Shown: positions 8,328 to 17,204 of the stretch, one piece after another
Layout of the letters: each line of letters opens with the position of its first letter
How positions within the stretch are numbered: the stretch's first letter is position 1
Source: Salinimicrobium profundisediminis
Lineage (GTDB): Bacteria > Bacteroidota > Bacteroidia > Flavobacteriales > Flavobacteriaceae
Assembly: GCF_026241755.1 (NCBI RefSeq)
Contig: NZ_JAPJDA010000020.1
Location: forward strand, 1 to 64,000
Reading direction: 5' to 3'
Length of the DNA stretch: 64,000 bases
Translations under genes and position numbers: made by a program
The notes under the pieces: model-generated
What the model was told of the DNA's origin: nothing
Database searches by the model: none
The model's input: the letters and a program-made list of their open reading frames with translations, nothing else

Positions 8328-8350
8328 ATCGAAGAATAAATTCTTTCGAT
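8328..8350. promoter_or_regulatory. Candidate operator between susC promoter and gene
   Basis: ATCGAAGAAT and ATTCTTTCGAT form an inverted repeat with one extra T in the right arm. It includes CTTTCG (8343-8348), the box also seen near the repressor gene at 2931 and 3015. It lies just past the -7 box, where a bound repressor would block transcription. Confidence 0.4.
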
Positions 8351-8409
8351 TACTGTTTAATTTCTGTTCAACTTCTTAAAACTAACCAAAAAACAACTCT
8401 AACAGACTT

Positions 8410-11400
8410 ATGAAACAAATCGTATTAACCACTTATTTTCTACTCTTCTCCATCATTATGTTGGGACAAACTACAGTAGAAGTAAGCGGAAAAGTCGTAG
8501 ACAATGATACAGGAATCCCTATTCCAGGTGTCAACATCATTGAAAAAGGTACTACTAATGGCACCATGACCGATTTTGACGGGAATTTTGTACTTGAGGC
8601 TCCCGCCAACGCAACTTTAGTTATTTCATACTTAGGCTACACCACTCAGGAAATTAATATTAACAACAGGAGCGAAATCGATATCGCGCTCCAGCAAGGT
8701 GCTGCTGCTTTAGATGAAGTTGTAGTAGTGGGTTATGGCACCCAGAAAAGAGAAAGTCTTACTGGAGCTTTAGAAACTGTTGGAGGCACAGAATTGAGAG
8801 ATATTACATCCCCTTCTGTTGAAAATATGCTTAATGGAAAAGCCCCGGGGGTCTATGTGGCTCCAGGGTCTGGGCAACCAGGCTCAAGAGGAGGTGTGGT
8901 AATTCGTGGACAGGCTACTTTAAGCGGAACGACCAGCCCTCTTTGGGTAGTAGACGGTGTAATAATTGGATCTGATGCAGGAGAAATGGATCCAGACGAC
9001 ATTGAATCTATAACAATTCTCAAGGATGCAGCCTCTACAGCCATATATGGGTCACAAGGAGCCAATGGTGTGATTGTAGTAACAACCAAAAGGGCTAAAA
9101 TGGGAGAGACAAAAGTAAGTCTGTCATCCAACATAGGCTTTAATGAATTAACCAATGGAAATTTAGAAATGATGAATGGGACAGAGCTCTATGACTATTA
9201 TGCCTCATTTTCTAATTCTGACCAAATTTCGTTTCCCCGTTGGAATGCTGATTTGCGAAATAGTAACTTTGACTGGTGGAATTTGGCAACAAGAAATAGT
9301 TTTACGCAGGATATTAATGTCTCTGTTCAAGGAGGGAGCGAGACTCTTCGTTCTTATTTGTCCTTAGGTTTATACGATGAACAAGGAGCAGTCAAAGGAT
9401 ACGATTACACACGTTACAACTTCAGATTAAATACTGAGTACAGACCTACTGAATGGTTAACCATCAAACCATCTTTAACCGGTTCCTTGCGTGATGTCGA
9501 GGATCGTCAATACTCGACAACAGCTATGTACTCAAACCTGCCGTGGGATAGTCCTTATGATGATGAGGCAAACCTTGTATCTCACCGTTCCAGCAATTGG
9601 GTGAATAGTGCGAGCACAAATTATTTATATGATCTCCAATGGAATCACTCGTCAAATAAAAACTACCAGTTCATGGGAAATATGGATTTTGACATCAAAT
9701 TGACCAATTGGTTAACTTTTTCTTCTGTCAACAGCTATCGTTACATTCATTATAAGGCTAATGGTTATACCGACCCCCGATCAAATGGTGGTGAAAGTGT
9801 AGATGGAAGAATAACAGATTACCGATCAGAAAGTACCCGCCGATATACTAATCAAATTTTAAGATTTGATCAAAAATGGAATAAGCATGATCTACAGGGC
9901 TTAATAGCTTATGAATTTAATGATTATTTAGGAGCATCTCTCGATGCCTACGGTACAGGTTTTATTCCAGGCTTTGAGGTTTTGGATGTCGTGGCCAAAC
10001 CTGAACGTACTAAAGGAGGTGTAAGTGAATGGGCTGTACAATCAGTTCTTTTTAATTCTAATTATGCTTATGACCGTAAATATTTAGCTCAAATTTCTTT
10101 TCGAAGAGATGGCGCTTCTAATTTTGGTGAGAATGCTAAATACGGGAATTTCTTTTCAGTCAGTGGTGGATGGAATATTCATACTGAAAAATGGTTTCGG
10201 GTACAGCAGATAGACGCTTTAAAATTACGAGCAGCTTACGGTTCAGTAGGGAATAGACCCACATCTCTTTACCCCCAGTACGATTTATATTCCGTTTCTA
10301 GTGGTGCTAGTTATAATGAACAATCCGGAGCTCTTATTAGCCAAATAGGGAATAATGACCTCACTTGGGAAAAAACCTATACAAGCGGTATCGGATTAGA
10401 CGCACGTGCATTTAAAAATCGTTTAAGATTTACTTTTGATTATTACATTAAAAATACAGAAAATATTCTCTACCGGGTTCCAATTACTGGTTTGACAGGT
10501 GTTACCAGTATTTGGCAAAACATTGGGGAAATGCAAAACAAAGGATTTGAAATTGGTCTTGGAGGAGATCTCATAAACAATGAAGATTTAATCTGGAGTT
10601 TAGATATCAACCTAGGTCATAATACCAATGAATTAACCAAATTGTACAAAACAAAAGATTCTGACGGAAATTACATTGTTAGGCCTATAATTATAAGTGA
10701 TGGACTGGGCATTGCAGGTTCTGCACAACGCATGCTGGAACCAGGTCGCCCTGTTGACACTTATTACCTCAAGGAATGGGCAGGTGTAAATTCGGAAAAT
10801 GGATTACCACTGTGGTATAAGGTGGAGAGAGATGGTGAAGGGAACGAACTGTCCAGAACTACTACAAGCAATTATTCAGAAGCTACTTTTGAAAAAACAG
10901 GAAAGGTATCTCCTGATCTTTTCGGTGGTTTTTCAACTGCTATAAATTATAAACAGTTTGACCTTAGCGCCATGTTCGGGTTTGCCATAGGAGGTAAAAT
11001 CTATAACTATTCCCGACAAGAATATGATTCCGACGGCACATACACAGACAGAAATCAAATGAAATTAAGACCAGGTTGGAGTCGTTGGGAAAAACCAGGT
11101 GATATAGCCACACATCCCATTGCTAGATATAATAATCAAGACAAAGCAAATGCACCTTCTACACGTTTTTTAGAAGATGGAGATTTTTTGAAGCTACGGT
11201 CTCTAACACTAGGATATAATGTTCCTACCAGCAAATTATCAATAGACAATTTGCGTATTTCTTTATCTGGAGAGAATCTATTTGTAATTACAGATTACTC
11301 CGGAGTAGATCCTGAAATCCCAGCAGGTAGCGGAGGAGCTATTATGGGATCAACTGGTCCAGGTGTATATCCCTCCACTCGTAAATATATGTTTGGACTT

Positions 11401-11415
11401 AACGTATCATTTTAA
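8410..11415 (+). CDS. SusC/RagA-family TonB-linked outer-membrane transporter
   Basis: A 1001-residue TonB-dependent receptor of the SusC type, which imports oligosaccharides through the outer membrane in partnership with SusD. Residues 1-20 are a signal peptide. Residues 24-95 are the carboxypeptidase-regulatory-like domain (VSGKVVDNDTGIPIPGVNI). DEVVVVGYGTQ (102-112) precedes the plug, which includes VDGVI (181-185) and a KDAASTAIYGSQGANG segment. The remainder is a beta-barrel ending in an aromatic-rich strand with a terminal Phe. Length is normal. The susD gene follows after 11 bases. The pair stands back to back with the agaS run, so an amino-sugar-containing glycan is a reasonable cargo, but specificity cannot be read from the barrel. 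Confidence 0.95.
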   Translation: MKQIVLTTYFLLFSIIMLGQTTVEVSGKVVDNDTGIPIPGVNIIEKGTTNGTMTDFDGNFVLEAPANATLVISYLGYTTQEININNRSEIDIALQQGAAALDEVVVVGYGTQKRESLTGALETVGGTELRDITSPSVENMLNGKAPGVYVAPGSGQPGSRGGVVIRGQATLSGTTSPLWVVDGVIIGSDAGEMDPDDIESITILKDAASTAIYGSQGANGVIVVTTKRAKMGETKVSLSSNIGFNELTNGNLEMMNGTELYDYYASFSNSDQISFPRWNADLRNSNFDWWNLATRNSFTQDINVSVQGGSETLRSYLSLGLYDEQGAVKGYDYTRYNFRLNTEYRPTEWLTIKPSLTGSLRDVEDRQYSTTAMYSNLPWDSPYDDEANLVSHRSSNWVNSASTNYLYDLQWNHSSNKNYQFMGNMDFDIKLTNWLTFSSVNSYRYIHYKANGYTDPRSNGGESVDGRITDYRSESTRRYTNQILRFDQKWNKHDLQGLIAYEFNDYLGASLDAYGTGFIPGFEVLDVVAKPERTKGGVSEWAVQSVLFNSNYAYDRKYLAQISFRRDGASNFGENAKYGNFFSVSGGWNIHTEKWFRVQQIDALKLRAAYGSVGNRPTSLYPQYDLYSVSSGASYNEQSGALISQIGNNDLTWEKTYTSGIGLDARAFKNRLRFTFDYYIKNTENILYRVPITGLTGVTSIWQNIGEMQNKGFEIGLGGDLINNEDLIWSLDINLGHNTNELTKLYKTKDSDGNYIVRPIIISDGLGIAGSAQRMLEPGRPVDTYYLKEWAGVNSENGLPLWYKVERDGEGNELSRTTTSNYSEATFEKTGKVSPDLFGGFSTAINYKQFDLSAMFGFAIGGKIYNYSRQEYDSDGTYTDRNQMKLRPGWSRWEKPGDIATHPIARYNNQDKANAPSTRFLEDGDFLKLRSLTLGYNVPTSKLSIDNLRISLSGENLFVITDYSGVDPEIPAGSGGAIMGSTGPGVYPSTRKYMFGLNVSF

Positions 11416-11426
11416 ATAGGAATATC

Positions 11427-13133
11427 ATGAAAAAAATATTTACAACTTTCTTGGCCGCAATATTATTTCTAGCCTGTGAAATTGACCGCTTACCTCATGG
11501 TAGTATGGATTCTGGAACAATTGTAGATGATCCTGATGCTGCGCTTGAGGCATTGCTAAATGGAACCTATGCACAGTTAAAAGCATGGTCGGATCCCATG
11601 CACAGGATGGGAGAATATGCAGGAGACAATATGATGATACGTGGATCATCTACAGATGCTTTTTATGAATTTATCTCCTATGCCCGCACTCCCAACAACT
11701 ATAGACTCACCCAGTTCTGGGATTCTGGTTACAAAGCTATTGCTCAAGCTTCTAATGTCATAGCTATGATTGACGAGGGGCAGAGTACAGAAATAGACAA
11801 CAGTATAGGTGAGGCATACTACATTCGTGGAATGATGTATTTTTATCTTACCCGGGCTTTTGGCCGTCCATACTATCAAAATCCAGAAACAAACCTGGGA
11901 GTTCCTATTGTTAATGGCACTCCTGAAGATGTTATCAACCTCGAATTACCCGATCGCGCTACAGTAGCAGAGAGCTACCTGCAAGCCATTAAAGACCTGA
12001 AAAAAGCAGAGGAACTTTTAACTCTAGATAAAGAACCAATCTATGCTACAAAAGAAGCAGCTCAAGCCATGTTATCGCGTATATATTTGTACATGAGCGG
12101 TACTTATGAATCTCCAAACACAGAATTCGCTCAACTATCAATAGAGTACTCTGACAAAGTGATCAATTCTGGCAAGTTTTCTCTATTGCCAAGAGAACAG
12201 TTCATGAAATATAACACCTATATTCCTGAAAACAATCCAGAAACAATATTTGCAATTAAACGTGTAGCTTCAGAATTCTCGGGTTATGATCACTATTATG
12301 GTGTAGGGGGAATGTATGCCAATATAGGCGGAATGGGCTGGGGAGAAATGTATGCCAGTGCCAGACACCTCGAATTATTAAGTGAAACAGGACGAAATGA
12401 CTGGCGTCCTGAAAGCTATCACATGAAAGATGCACGTGCAGCTTTCATCCGCCCTACTTATGCAACAAATGCTGAGACAGGAGAATACACCGAAGTTTTT
12501 CGTTTTATTAAGGAAGATGGCGAAGTTTTAAATTATGTACAGGCAGAGATTACCCGAAACGGCGGTAACCTTACTGCAACAGAAGGCTCTAACGATTATT
12601 CACTCACTCCCATTGACAGTGAACAGGGTATTTATTCTATTCAATATGGAAATAAATCTTATACGGGAGTTATAGACAACTATATAACACTCAACCGGGT
12701 TTACCCTCAATTTTACATTACCAAAGCCTCACTTGAAGGAGAGGAATCGCATTTGCACTCCCCTGTTATAAGCCGTTTAGGAGAGATCTATCTCAATAGA
12801 GCAGAAGCCTATGCGAAATTAGGAAATTATGGTGCTGCTTTGGCAGATTTAAATACTGTTAGAGAACGTTCTATTGTAAACGGAGGATATAATGAAATAA
12901 GCGATACAAACGCCAGCACATTAATTGATAAGGAGCGCCAATTGGAACTTGCTTTCCAGGCAGAACGAAGTTACGATGTTTTTAGGAATGGGAAAACTCT
13001 AAAACGGGAGTATCCAGGTCCCCACAACCAGCGTGAGGATATTTCAGCCACTGATTATAGAGTGATATTCTTCATTCCACAAGATGCAATCAATTCATAC
13101 CCCGGAACTTTAACTCAGAACCCCACTCAATAA
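11427..13133 (+). CDS. SusD/RagB-family surface glycan-binding lipoprotein
   Basis: A 568-residue SusD-like lipoprotein. The signal peptide ends in the lipobox FLAC with Cys17 as lipidation site, followed by acidic EID, consistent with surface export in Bacteroidota. The N-terminal SusD region (about 40-210) has the typical GEAYYIRGMMYFYLTRAFG helix of the TPR-like scaffold. The C-terminal RagB half includes EIYLNRAEAYAKLGNYGAAL, then QLELAFQAERSYDVFRNG. It forms the lid of the upstream SusC barrel and captures the glycan. It lies 11 bases after susC and is followed by a strong terminator, so susCD form a two-gene unit. Ligand is unknown. Confidence 0.95.
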   Translation: MKKIFTTFLAAILFLACEIDRLPHGSMDSGTIVDDPDAALEALLNGTYAQLKAWSDPMHRMGEYAGDNMMIRGSSTDAFYEFISYARTPNNYRLTQFWDSGYKAIAQASNVIAMIDEGQSTEIDNSIGEAYYIRGMMYFYLTRAFGRPYYQNPETNLGVPIVNGTPEDVINLELPDRATVAESYLQAIKDLKKAEELLTLDKEPIYATKEAAQAMLSRIYLYMSGTYESPNTEFAQLSIEYSDKVINSGKFSLLPREQFMKYNTYIPENNPETIFAIKRVASEFSGYDHYYGVGGMYANIGGMGWGEMYASARHLELLSETGRNDWRPESYHMKDARAAFIRPTYATNAETGEYTEVFRFIKEDGEVLNYVQAEITRNGGNLTATEGSNDYSLTPIDSEQGIYSIQYGNKSYTGVIDNYITLNRVYPQFYITKASLEGEESHLHSPVISRLGEIYLNRAEAYAKLGNYGAALADLNTVRERSIVNGGYNEISDTNASTLIDKERQLELAFQAERSYDVFRNGKTLKREYPGPHNQREDISATDYRVIFFIPQDAINSYPGTLTQNPTQ

Positions 13134-13191
13134 TTACTGAATTTCTAAAATAATAGGCATAAGACTTCCCTAATTATAATTACCCTCTACT

Positions 13192-13227
13192 GTAAAAGCC
13201 CTGCTGAAATTTCAGCAGGGCTTTTAC
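13192..13227 (+). terminator. Rho-independent terminator after susCD
   Basis: A perfect hairpin, GTAAAAGCCCTGCTGAAA with its complement, followed by a T-rich stretch. It sits 58 bases after the susD stop and separates susCD from the GH20 remnant. Confidence 0.85.
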
Positions 13228-13299
13228 TATATTTTTGTTTCTGTTGCTCATATCCTGTATTAGGCTGTAGCTAATTGTATAACCCCTCTCCCAATTTTC

Positions 13300-13981
13300 A
13301 TGAAAAATTAACTCTAATCTTTATTGTTGCATTAGTCCACTTCTGTGCTCTTGCCCAACATTCCATAAATATCGTCCCTGCACCCCAACAGTGGAATCCC
13401 ACGGGAAGTCAAATACATTTTAAAGCAATACATGTAAAATTCCCTTCTGATATTAATAATAAAGAACAACTACTGTTACATAGATTTAAACTTGAACTGA
13501 TAGATCTTGAGATTCCGCTTGTTGATGCTCCGGGAGATTCTGTTCTCAACCTGGAATTTGACACAGCGTATTTAAACATTAAAGCTCAAGAGGATGCCTA
13601 CCAGATAGAACTGGGTATGAATACCGCTATAAAAGCCGACTCATACACTGGCCTGGTTCACGCTACCAGAACATTGCTGCAGTTATTCTCTCAGGCTAAC
13701 CAAAATGGTAAACTTTCAGCCTGCACAATTATCGACTCCCCACAGTACGAAAAACCCATACTAATGATTGATATGGCCCGAAAGTTTTTTACTGTAGATG
13801 AATTGAAGAATTTTATAAGGATTATGGCCTGGGTAAAGATGAATGAAGTTCATTACATCTTAGTGATAATTCCTGGGGAGGTTACAGTTTATACCGCCTG
13901 GAAAGCGAAAAATATCCCGAACTCACAGCAAAAGATGGCTATTATAGCTGGGAAGATACTTTAAAAATCACTTTTGCTTAA
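13300..13981 (+). pseudogene. Broken GH20 beta-N-acetylhexosaminidase (N-terminal third only)
   Basis: The sequence encodes the start of a secreted GH20 enzyme: a signal peptide, the GH20b domain (INIVPAPQQW onward) and the first barrel segment (DMARKFFTVDELKNFIRIMAWVKMNE). Three lesions are visible. At 13300 the ATG is followed by five A residues and then stops after MKN; a sixth A restores MKKLTLIFIVALVHF in the frame that continues. At 13851-13855 one base is missing between EVH and HLSDN; beyond it the frame reads HLSDNSWGGYSLYRLES and stops at 13979-13981. The catalytic domain, including the Asp-Glu pair, is absent. It is therefore inactive. The parent enzyme would have released N-acetylhexosamines, which fits the linked amino-sugar genes. 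Confidence 0.85.
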
Positions 13982-14053
13982 TCCCTTTATAGTCTTCTAA
14001 GGTAGTTTTGAACTTTTTTCTGAAGCATATAAAAGGTTAAAACTCCTTTTGAT

Positions 14054-14812
14054 CTATTTAATTCCTACCGACTTCTTTAATTGCTTTTTTAATTTCCTTT
14101 TCTTCCCACGGTTCTTAAAGAACGTGTCTACTAAAGACCACATCTTTTCAAAAACTTCGTTTTTCGGCCTATTGATTAATTTAGCATACTCATCCGCCAT
14201 TACTTCCACCTGTTTTTTGTTTGGAGTAAGACGTTCAAAATTCTTCATTCGTTCATTGAAATTAAGCGATTTAAAATTCATCCTGTTAAGATCCACGAGA
14301 TAAAATTTGTAGTCGTTTTCGTTAATTTGAATAAGCGTATTACCGGGGGAATGATCCAGGAATTCAATCCCTTCTTCATGCAATTTGAAAGTAAATCTGG
14401 TAAAGGCGCGTAGAATTTCTTCATGCCCCTTTTTGTCGAGGTCAATATCCCTAAAAGTTAAATCGTACTCCAGCTGTTCGCTAACATAATAACTTTTTAA
14501 AAAAGAAAAAGAAGTAGTTTCTTCAGCATAAGCCACAGGAGCCGGAGTATTAATTCCTCTTTTTAAAAGTTCACTGGCATATATAAAAGATCTTTCGGCT
14601 TTTGATTTTCTAAAAAACCTGTAAGCAATTTTATTTACAACGTTAGGGATCTTAAAAGCTTTAATGTTAAGCTCTTTCTTCTTTATGACTACTGCTTTTA
14701 AAACATTTCTTTTTCCCGGACCGATTTTTCGACCTTCCTTTTCAAAATTATTTAAAGCATTAATAATCTCTTTTTTATAAGATGAATATGCTGCACTTAC
14801 AACTACCTTCAT
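14054..14812 (-). CDS. Lipopolysaccharide-kinase-like protein (KdkA/WaaP/InaA fold)
   Basis: A 252-residue protein of the eukaryotic-like kinase fold used by Kdo/heptose kinases. Lys52 in IKAFKIP and Glu73 in KAERSFIYASELL fit the ATP-binding Lys-Glu pair. FLDHSPGNTLI gives catalytic Asp153 and Asn158, and LVDLNRM supplies metal-binding Asp174. The C-terminus is very basic, consistent with membrane-surface attachment. It likely phosphorylates the LPS inner core on the cytoplasmic face. It is divergently arranged from a GT4 glycosyltransferase, another potential envelope-sugar enzyme. A generic InaA-type kinase of unknown acceptor is the alternative. Confidence 0.75.
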   Translation of the reverse strand: MKVVVSAAYSSYKKEIINALNNFEKEGRKIGPGKRNVLKAVVIKKKELNIKAFKIPNVVNKIAYRFFRKSKAERSFIYASELLKRGINTPAPVAYAEETTSFSFLKSYYVSEQLEYDLTFRDIDLDKKGHEEILRAFTRFTFKLHEEGIEFLDHSPGNTLIQINENDYKFYLVDLNRMNFKSLNFNERMKNFERLTPNKKQVEVMADEYAKLINRPKNEVFEKMWSLVDTFFKNRGKKRKLKKQLKKSVGIK

Positions 14813-14830
14813 ATTTTCTCAACCTTTTTG

Positions 14831-14838
14831 CAAAGTTA
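14831..14838 (-). promoter_or_regulatory. -7 box for the KdkA-like gene
   Basis: On the minus strand TAACTTTG matches TAnnTTTG, about 20 bases before the ATG at 14812. Confidence 0.55.
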
Positions 14839-15003
14839 GCTATTTGAGTTTGCATTAACTTTAAACTTCAGAATTTATAAGCCTCATCACCTCCACAGCA
14901 TCCTTAGAAATACCTGTTTCCAGATTCTTCCCTGCCTGCCTTGAATAGATTTATTATAAATTCGCAATACCAGGCTTTGAAAAGACCTATACAGAAAAAA
15001 TAT

Positions 15004-16119
15004 ATGAATATCCTTCATTTATCGGCAGTAAGAAATTGGGGCGGCGGTGAAAAACATATTGAAAACTTGTCCCTGGAGATGTCTGAACACCATCCGGAAG
15101 TATCCAATATTATACTGTGCAGAAAAGGAAGCCTTTTTGAGCAAAGCCTTAAAAATCTAGAATTAAGGCATTATACTGCTCCCGTTTTTACGAGTTTCGA
15201 CTTCAGGTATGTCAAAAAAATCATTCAGGTCTCAAAAAGGGAAAAAATTGACCTCATCCATATTCATGATCCCAATGCACTATCACTGGCCGTATTAGCC
15301 GATCATTTTTTTGACCTGCCTCCCTTTATTTTCAGTAAAAAGACCAGTTTCCCCATCAGGGCACGCCGCCAAACCCTTTTTAAATACAATTACCCCAAGA
15401 TTAAACGCATTTTATGTGTTTCAGAAGAAACAAAACGCGTGAGCTTGGAGACTCTGAGTGATCCTGACAGGTTTGAAGTAATTTATCACGGCACAAGCCT
15501 GAAAAATAAAGATCAAAAATGCCCTTTTTGGATAGGTAGCGAATATAAGCTTCCGGAGCATTCAAAAATTATTGGCAACATTGGGAATCATATTGATGCA
15601 AAGAACCTTGAGTCTTTTGTTCGCACCGCAGATTTTCTCGTAAACAAGAAGAACCTGAAGGACCTCTACTTTTTTCAGGTGGGTAACTTCAGCGAGCTAA
15701 CCCCTGCTCTAAAAGACCTTGTGCAGGAATGCAATCTCGATAACCATCTGTTTTTTTCAGGTTATATTCCGAATGCTTCAGCTTTTATACCACAGTTTGA
15801 CATGCTGCTCCACACTTCCAAAAGTGAGGGCATCCCCCAGGTGATCTACGAATCTTTTTATTACAAAGTTCCTGTAGTAAGCACCAATGTAGGCGGAATC
15901 CCCGAAGTTATTGAAGATAAAATCAACGGCCTATTGAGCGATCCTTATGACTTTAAAGGGCTGGGCGAAAACCTGCTGTTTTTACTTGAAAATCCGCAGG
16001 TAATCCCGAACTTTGCAAAAATATCCAGGAACAAACTATTTGAATCCTTCACCAGTCAGATTATGGCCGGGAAGACCCTGGAAGCATATAAAAACGCACT
16101 AAATGGGAGATTACACTGA
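15004..16119 (+). CDS. GT4-family glycosyltransferase
   Basis: A 371-residue GT-B fold glycosyltransferase. MNILHLSAVRNWGGGEKHI at the start is the usual N-terminal strand and glycine turn of GT4 enzymes. The C-terminal donor site shows SEGIPQVIYESF with the EX7E Glu pair, followed by VVSTNVGGIPEVI. The frame extends upstream to a TTG at 14941, but the ATG at 15004 fits the family start, as the 21 extra residues are not family-like. Such enzymes transfer a nucleotide-activated sugar to lipid or polysaccharide acceptors on the cytoplasmic side of the membrane. The divergent KdkA-like neighbour suggests LPS core or surface glycan assembly. Its last 17 bases overlap the Sua5 gene. Confidence 0.88.
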   Translation: MNILHLSAVRNWGGGEKHIENLSLEMSEHHPEVSNIILCRKGSLFEQSLKNLELRHYTAPVFTSFDFRYVKKIIQVSKREKIDLIHIHDPNALSLAVLADHFFDLPPFIFSKKTSFPIRARRQTLFKYNYPKIKRILCVSEETKRVSLETLSDPDRFEVIYHGTSLKNKDQKCPFWIGSEYKLPEHSKIIGNIGNHIDAKNLESFVRTADFLVNKKNLKDLYFFQVGNFSELTPALKDLVQECNLDNHLFFSGYIPNASAFIPQFDMLLHTSKSEGIPQVIYESFYYKVPVVSTNVGGIPEVIEDKINGLLSDPYDFKGLGENLLFLLENPQVIPNFAKISRNKLFESFTSQIMAGKTLEAYKNALNGRLH

Positions 16120-16672
16120 AGAACTCAACAATGCTTTTAACGTCCTTAAAAGAGGCGGAATAATTCTATATCCTACCGATACGGTGTGGGGAATTGGCTG
16201 TGATGCCACCAATCCTGAGGCTATAGACAAGATCTTTGCCCTTAAAAGAAGAAGTGAGGAAAAGGCATTGATCTGTTTGGTTTCTGATTTTAAAATGCTC
16301 AACCAGTTTATTGAAGAAGTACCCGAAGTGGCTTACGACATTCTGAAATATGCTGCCAAACCCACCACTATAATTTACGACAAACCTATAAGAGTGGCCG
16401 AAAACCTGGTAGGAGAAGACAATACGCTGGGTATACGGGTGACCAAAGACAAATTTTGCGAGCAGCTTATAAGAAAACTTAAGCGACCCCTGGTATCTAC
16501 TTCTGCAAACCTAAGCGGCCAACCCACTCCAAATTCTTTTAGCGAAATAAGCAAGGAGATTATAGATGGCGTAGACTACGTGGTAAATTTACAGCAGGCA
16601 ATTAAAACCCCTAAACCTTCAGCTATAATCAAGCTGAGTAATGACGGGAAAGTAAAGGTGATTAGAAAATAA
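16103..16672 (+). CDS. Sua5/YciO/YrdC-family L-threonylcarbamoyladenylate synthase
   Basis: A 189-residue YrdC-domain protein. Typical elements are GGIILYPTDTVWGIGCDA (15-32), KRRSEEKALICLV and STSANLSGQPTP. The family makes threonylcarbamoyl-AMP from threonine, bicarbonate and ATP, the first step of the t6A37 modification of tRNAs reading ANN codons. The length fits the short TsaC/YciO form without the Sua5 C-terminal domain. The ATG at 16103 lies inside the end of the GT4 gene, so the two are translationally coupled. Because YciO paralogs are common, the TsaC function is likely but not certain. Confidence 0.85.
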   Translation: MGDYTEELNNAFNVLKRGGIILYPTDTVWGIGCDATNPEAIDKIFALKRRSEEKALICLVSDFKMLNQFIEEVPEVAYDILKYAAKPTTIIYDKPIRVAENLVGEDNTLGIRVTKDKFCEQLIRKLKRPLVSTSANLSGQPTPNSFSEISKEIIDGVDYVVNLQQAIKTPKPSAIIKLSNDGKVKVIRK

Positions 16673-16685
16673 TAAAACCAAAGGA

Positions 16686-17140
16686 GCCACGAATACACGA
16701 ATATTTCCTGGCTCTTACTCAAGTAGTACGAATCTTTAAATTTATGACCGATATTATATACAAAAATGAGAGTTATGCCATTGTAGGCGCCCTTTTTGAG
16801 GTATATAATAATTTAGGTAGCGGGTTTTCAGAAATAGTATACAAGGATGCGCTGGAATATGAACTTAAAAACAGAAAAATTCCATTCACTCGCGAAAAAA
16901 AATATTCTGTATCTTATAAAGACATTGTTCTGTCACATAAATTTTATGCTGATTTTGTAATACAGGATAAAATAATTCTGGAAATAAAGGCAGTAGAGGA
17001 TATCAATGATAAATTTATTTCTCAATGCATAAATTACCTAAAAGTGTCTAATTGCCAATTAGCAATATTGGCTAATTTTCATAAAGACCTGCTGGATCAT
17101 CGACGAATTGTTTTATAAAGATTATTCGTGAATTCGTGGC
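16686..17140. mobile_element. 455-base unit: GxxExxY gene between 20-base inverted repeats
   Basis: The left end begins GCCACGAATACACGAATA (16686). The right end, 17121-17140, reads in reverse complement GCCACGAATTCACGAATA; the two 20-base ends agree at about 18 positions. The unit holds one gene and lies between the Sua5 and CCA-enzyme genes. No target-site duplication is obvious. Similar CCACGRATNCACGRAT boxes recur at 56.6-57.1 kb. It looks like a compact repeat-borne element; mobility is inferred. Confidence 0.5.
16744..17118 (+). CDS. GxxExxY protein (PD-(D/E)XK nuclease-like)
   Basis: A 124-residue protein of the GxxExxY family. The naming motif is at Gly27-Phe-Ser-Glu30-Ile-Val-Tyr33. 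A PD-(D/E)XK-type core follows: Asp70 in FYADF and Glu80-Ile-Lys82 in ILEIKA, the spacing seen in restriction-endonuclease folds. Length is normal for the family and no transmembrane or signal segment is present. Function is not established; the fold predicts DNA binding or cleavage. The gene is enclosed by 20-base inverted repeats with short spacers and is unrelated to its neighbours, so it reads as cargo or driver of the repeat unit. Confidence 0.85.
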   Translation: MTDIIYKNESYAIVGALFEVYNNLGSGFSEIVYKDALEYELKNRKIPFTREKKYSVSYKDIVLSHKFYADFVIQDKIILEIKAVEDINDKFISQCINYLKVSNCQLAILANFHKDLLDHRRIVL

Positions 17141-17204
17141 AAAAAAAAAGTAGCATTTTTAATGAGCCCATTTGAGATTCATAGCAGAAAAAAGAATAAA
17201 AAAA

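Larger units (their letters stand above)
8025..8409. promoter_or_regulatory. Divergent control region between agaS-like and susC genes
   Basis: 385 AT-rich bases with no gene. They hold a TTTG-N19-TAACTTAG promoter candidate for susC, an imperfect CTTTCG palindrome just downstream of it, and on the agaS side the word GAAATGAAA (8069-8077), which read on the minus strand is TTTCATTTC and resembles AgaR-type half-sites. Confidence 0.6.
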
